This document shows positions 63,694 to 64,000 of a stretch of 64,000 bases of DNA, in pieces. The position numbers and the translations under genes were made by a program. This stretch comes from Methylophilus sp. (GTDB taxonomy: Bacteria; Pseudomonadota; Gammaproteobacteria; Burkholderiales; Methylophilaceae), in the NCBI RefSeq assembly GCF_008015755.1, contig NZ_SSGF01000018.1, positions 1 to 64,000 of the forward strand, in the 5' to 3' direction. Numbering within the stretch: position 1 is the first letter of the stretch; every line of letters starts with the position of its first letter. The notes beneath the pieces are model-generated. The model saw only the letters and a program-made list of their open reading frames with translations, ran no database searches and was not told where the DNA came from.

Positions 63694-64000
63694 TTATACG
63701 TAGCGGATATCAATAATTTCATACTCGGTTTCTGCGCCAGGGGTCACCACGCGTATGGTATCACCGAGGTTTTTTGCCAATAACGCTTTCGCCATCGGCG
63801 ACACCCATGAAATATAACCCTGTGTCGGGTCCAACTCATCCTGGCCAACAATACGGATAGTCATTTCGCTGTCATCTACCAGGTTAAATAAGGTCACCCA
63901 GGCGCCAAAATAGACCTTTTCAGTATTCGTTTGCGTATGACTGTAGACGATCTCCGCCGCATCCATGCGCTTGGTTAAAAAGCGAATGCGCGAATCAATC
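63694..64000 (-). CDS. greB: Transcription elongation factor GreB, C-terminal part
   Basis: Partial: the gene runs off the right edge of the window. Read back from the stop at 63694 it gives about 100 residues, including DSRIRFLTKRMDAAEIV, FGAWVTLFN, RIVGQDELDPTQGYISW and SPMAKALL, which match the end of the coiled coil and the C-terminal FKBP-like domain of GreB. GreB rescues backtracked RNA polymerase by stimulating transcript cleavage. The short internal start at 63966 is not the real start. Confidence 0.9.
   Translation of the reverse strand, partial: IDSRIRFLTKRMDAAEIVYSHTQTNTEKVYFGAWVTLFNLVDDSEMTIRIVGQDELDPTQGYISWVSPMAKALLAKNLGDTIRVVTPGAETEYEIIDIRYV

Noticed and set aside
1..64000. tRNA, rRNA, CRISPR array, insertion sequence or prophage
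   Set aside because: None was found on reading both strands: no regular spaced repeats, transposase or integrase genes, or tRNA cloverleaf sequences.

Overview
The window reads as a chromosomal segment of a betaproteobacterium, most likely a methylotroph of the family Methylophilaceae. This is an inference from the protein families and the roughly 50 percent GC, not a database match. Supporting features are an EF-P with Arg32 next to its EarP rhamnosyltransferase, the YhdP / nitrilase / TldD cluster, an isc operon with two cysteine desulfurases, SulP plus beta-carbonic anhydrase, and sulfate uptake genes. No rRNA, tRNA, CRISPR array, insertion sequence or prophage was seen.

Layout. 1-583: no gene; a repeat-like non-coding element. 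584-3019: suhB, trmJ, cysE. 3151-9719: isc operon (iscR, a NifS-like desulfurase, iscS, iscU, iscA, hscB, hscA, fdx) behind a clear IscR-type promoter. 9778-12065: carbonic anhydrase and SulP transporter. 12178-18946: two tiny paralogous secreted proteins, a LuxR regulator, a hybrid kinase, a receiver protein, and two PepSY proteins around a PhoQ/PhoP-like two-component pair. 19119-23022: ribA, metY, a MoaF-like protein, a sensor diguanylate cyclase. 23218-32090: sulfur block with cysA, cysW, cysT, an EAL protein, sbp, then divergently a serine acetyltransferase, a family 2A encapsulin shell and a cysteine desulfurase with a long disordered N-terminus. 32249-37109: a TAXI-like binding protein and two tandem membrane EAL proteins. 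37269-42185: DUF2325, a second sbp, an alginate-export-type porin, a YezD-like protein, and an OprO/P-type porin. 42345-48488: lysS, a Cpx-like pair, a hypothetical gene, an ABC-F ATPase. 48661-54912: yhdP, nitrilase, tldD. 54979-60869: sugar MFS, DUF2934 protein, S1 protease, efp, earP, exonuclease. 61071-64000: OmpA-like lipoprotein, a four-gene metal-handling operon, partial greB.

How it fits together. The window is dominated by sulfur. Two sulfate-binding proteins and CysTWA import sulfate, two serine acetyltransferases make O-acetylserine, MetY uses sulfide, and three cysteine desulfurases mobilise sulfur. One desulfurase is probably cargo of an encapsulin shell. Four sulfur transcription units share a similar AT-rich, partly palindromic motif upstream, and the encapsulin operon leader carries a strong intrinsic terminator before its first gene. 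These two regulatory features and the embedded degenerate EAL protein are the parts least explained by known biology.
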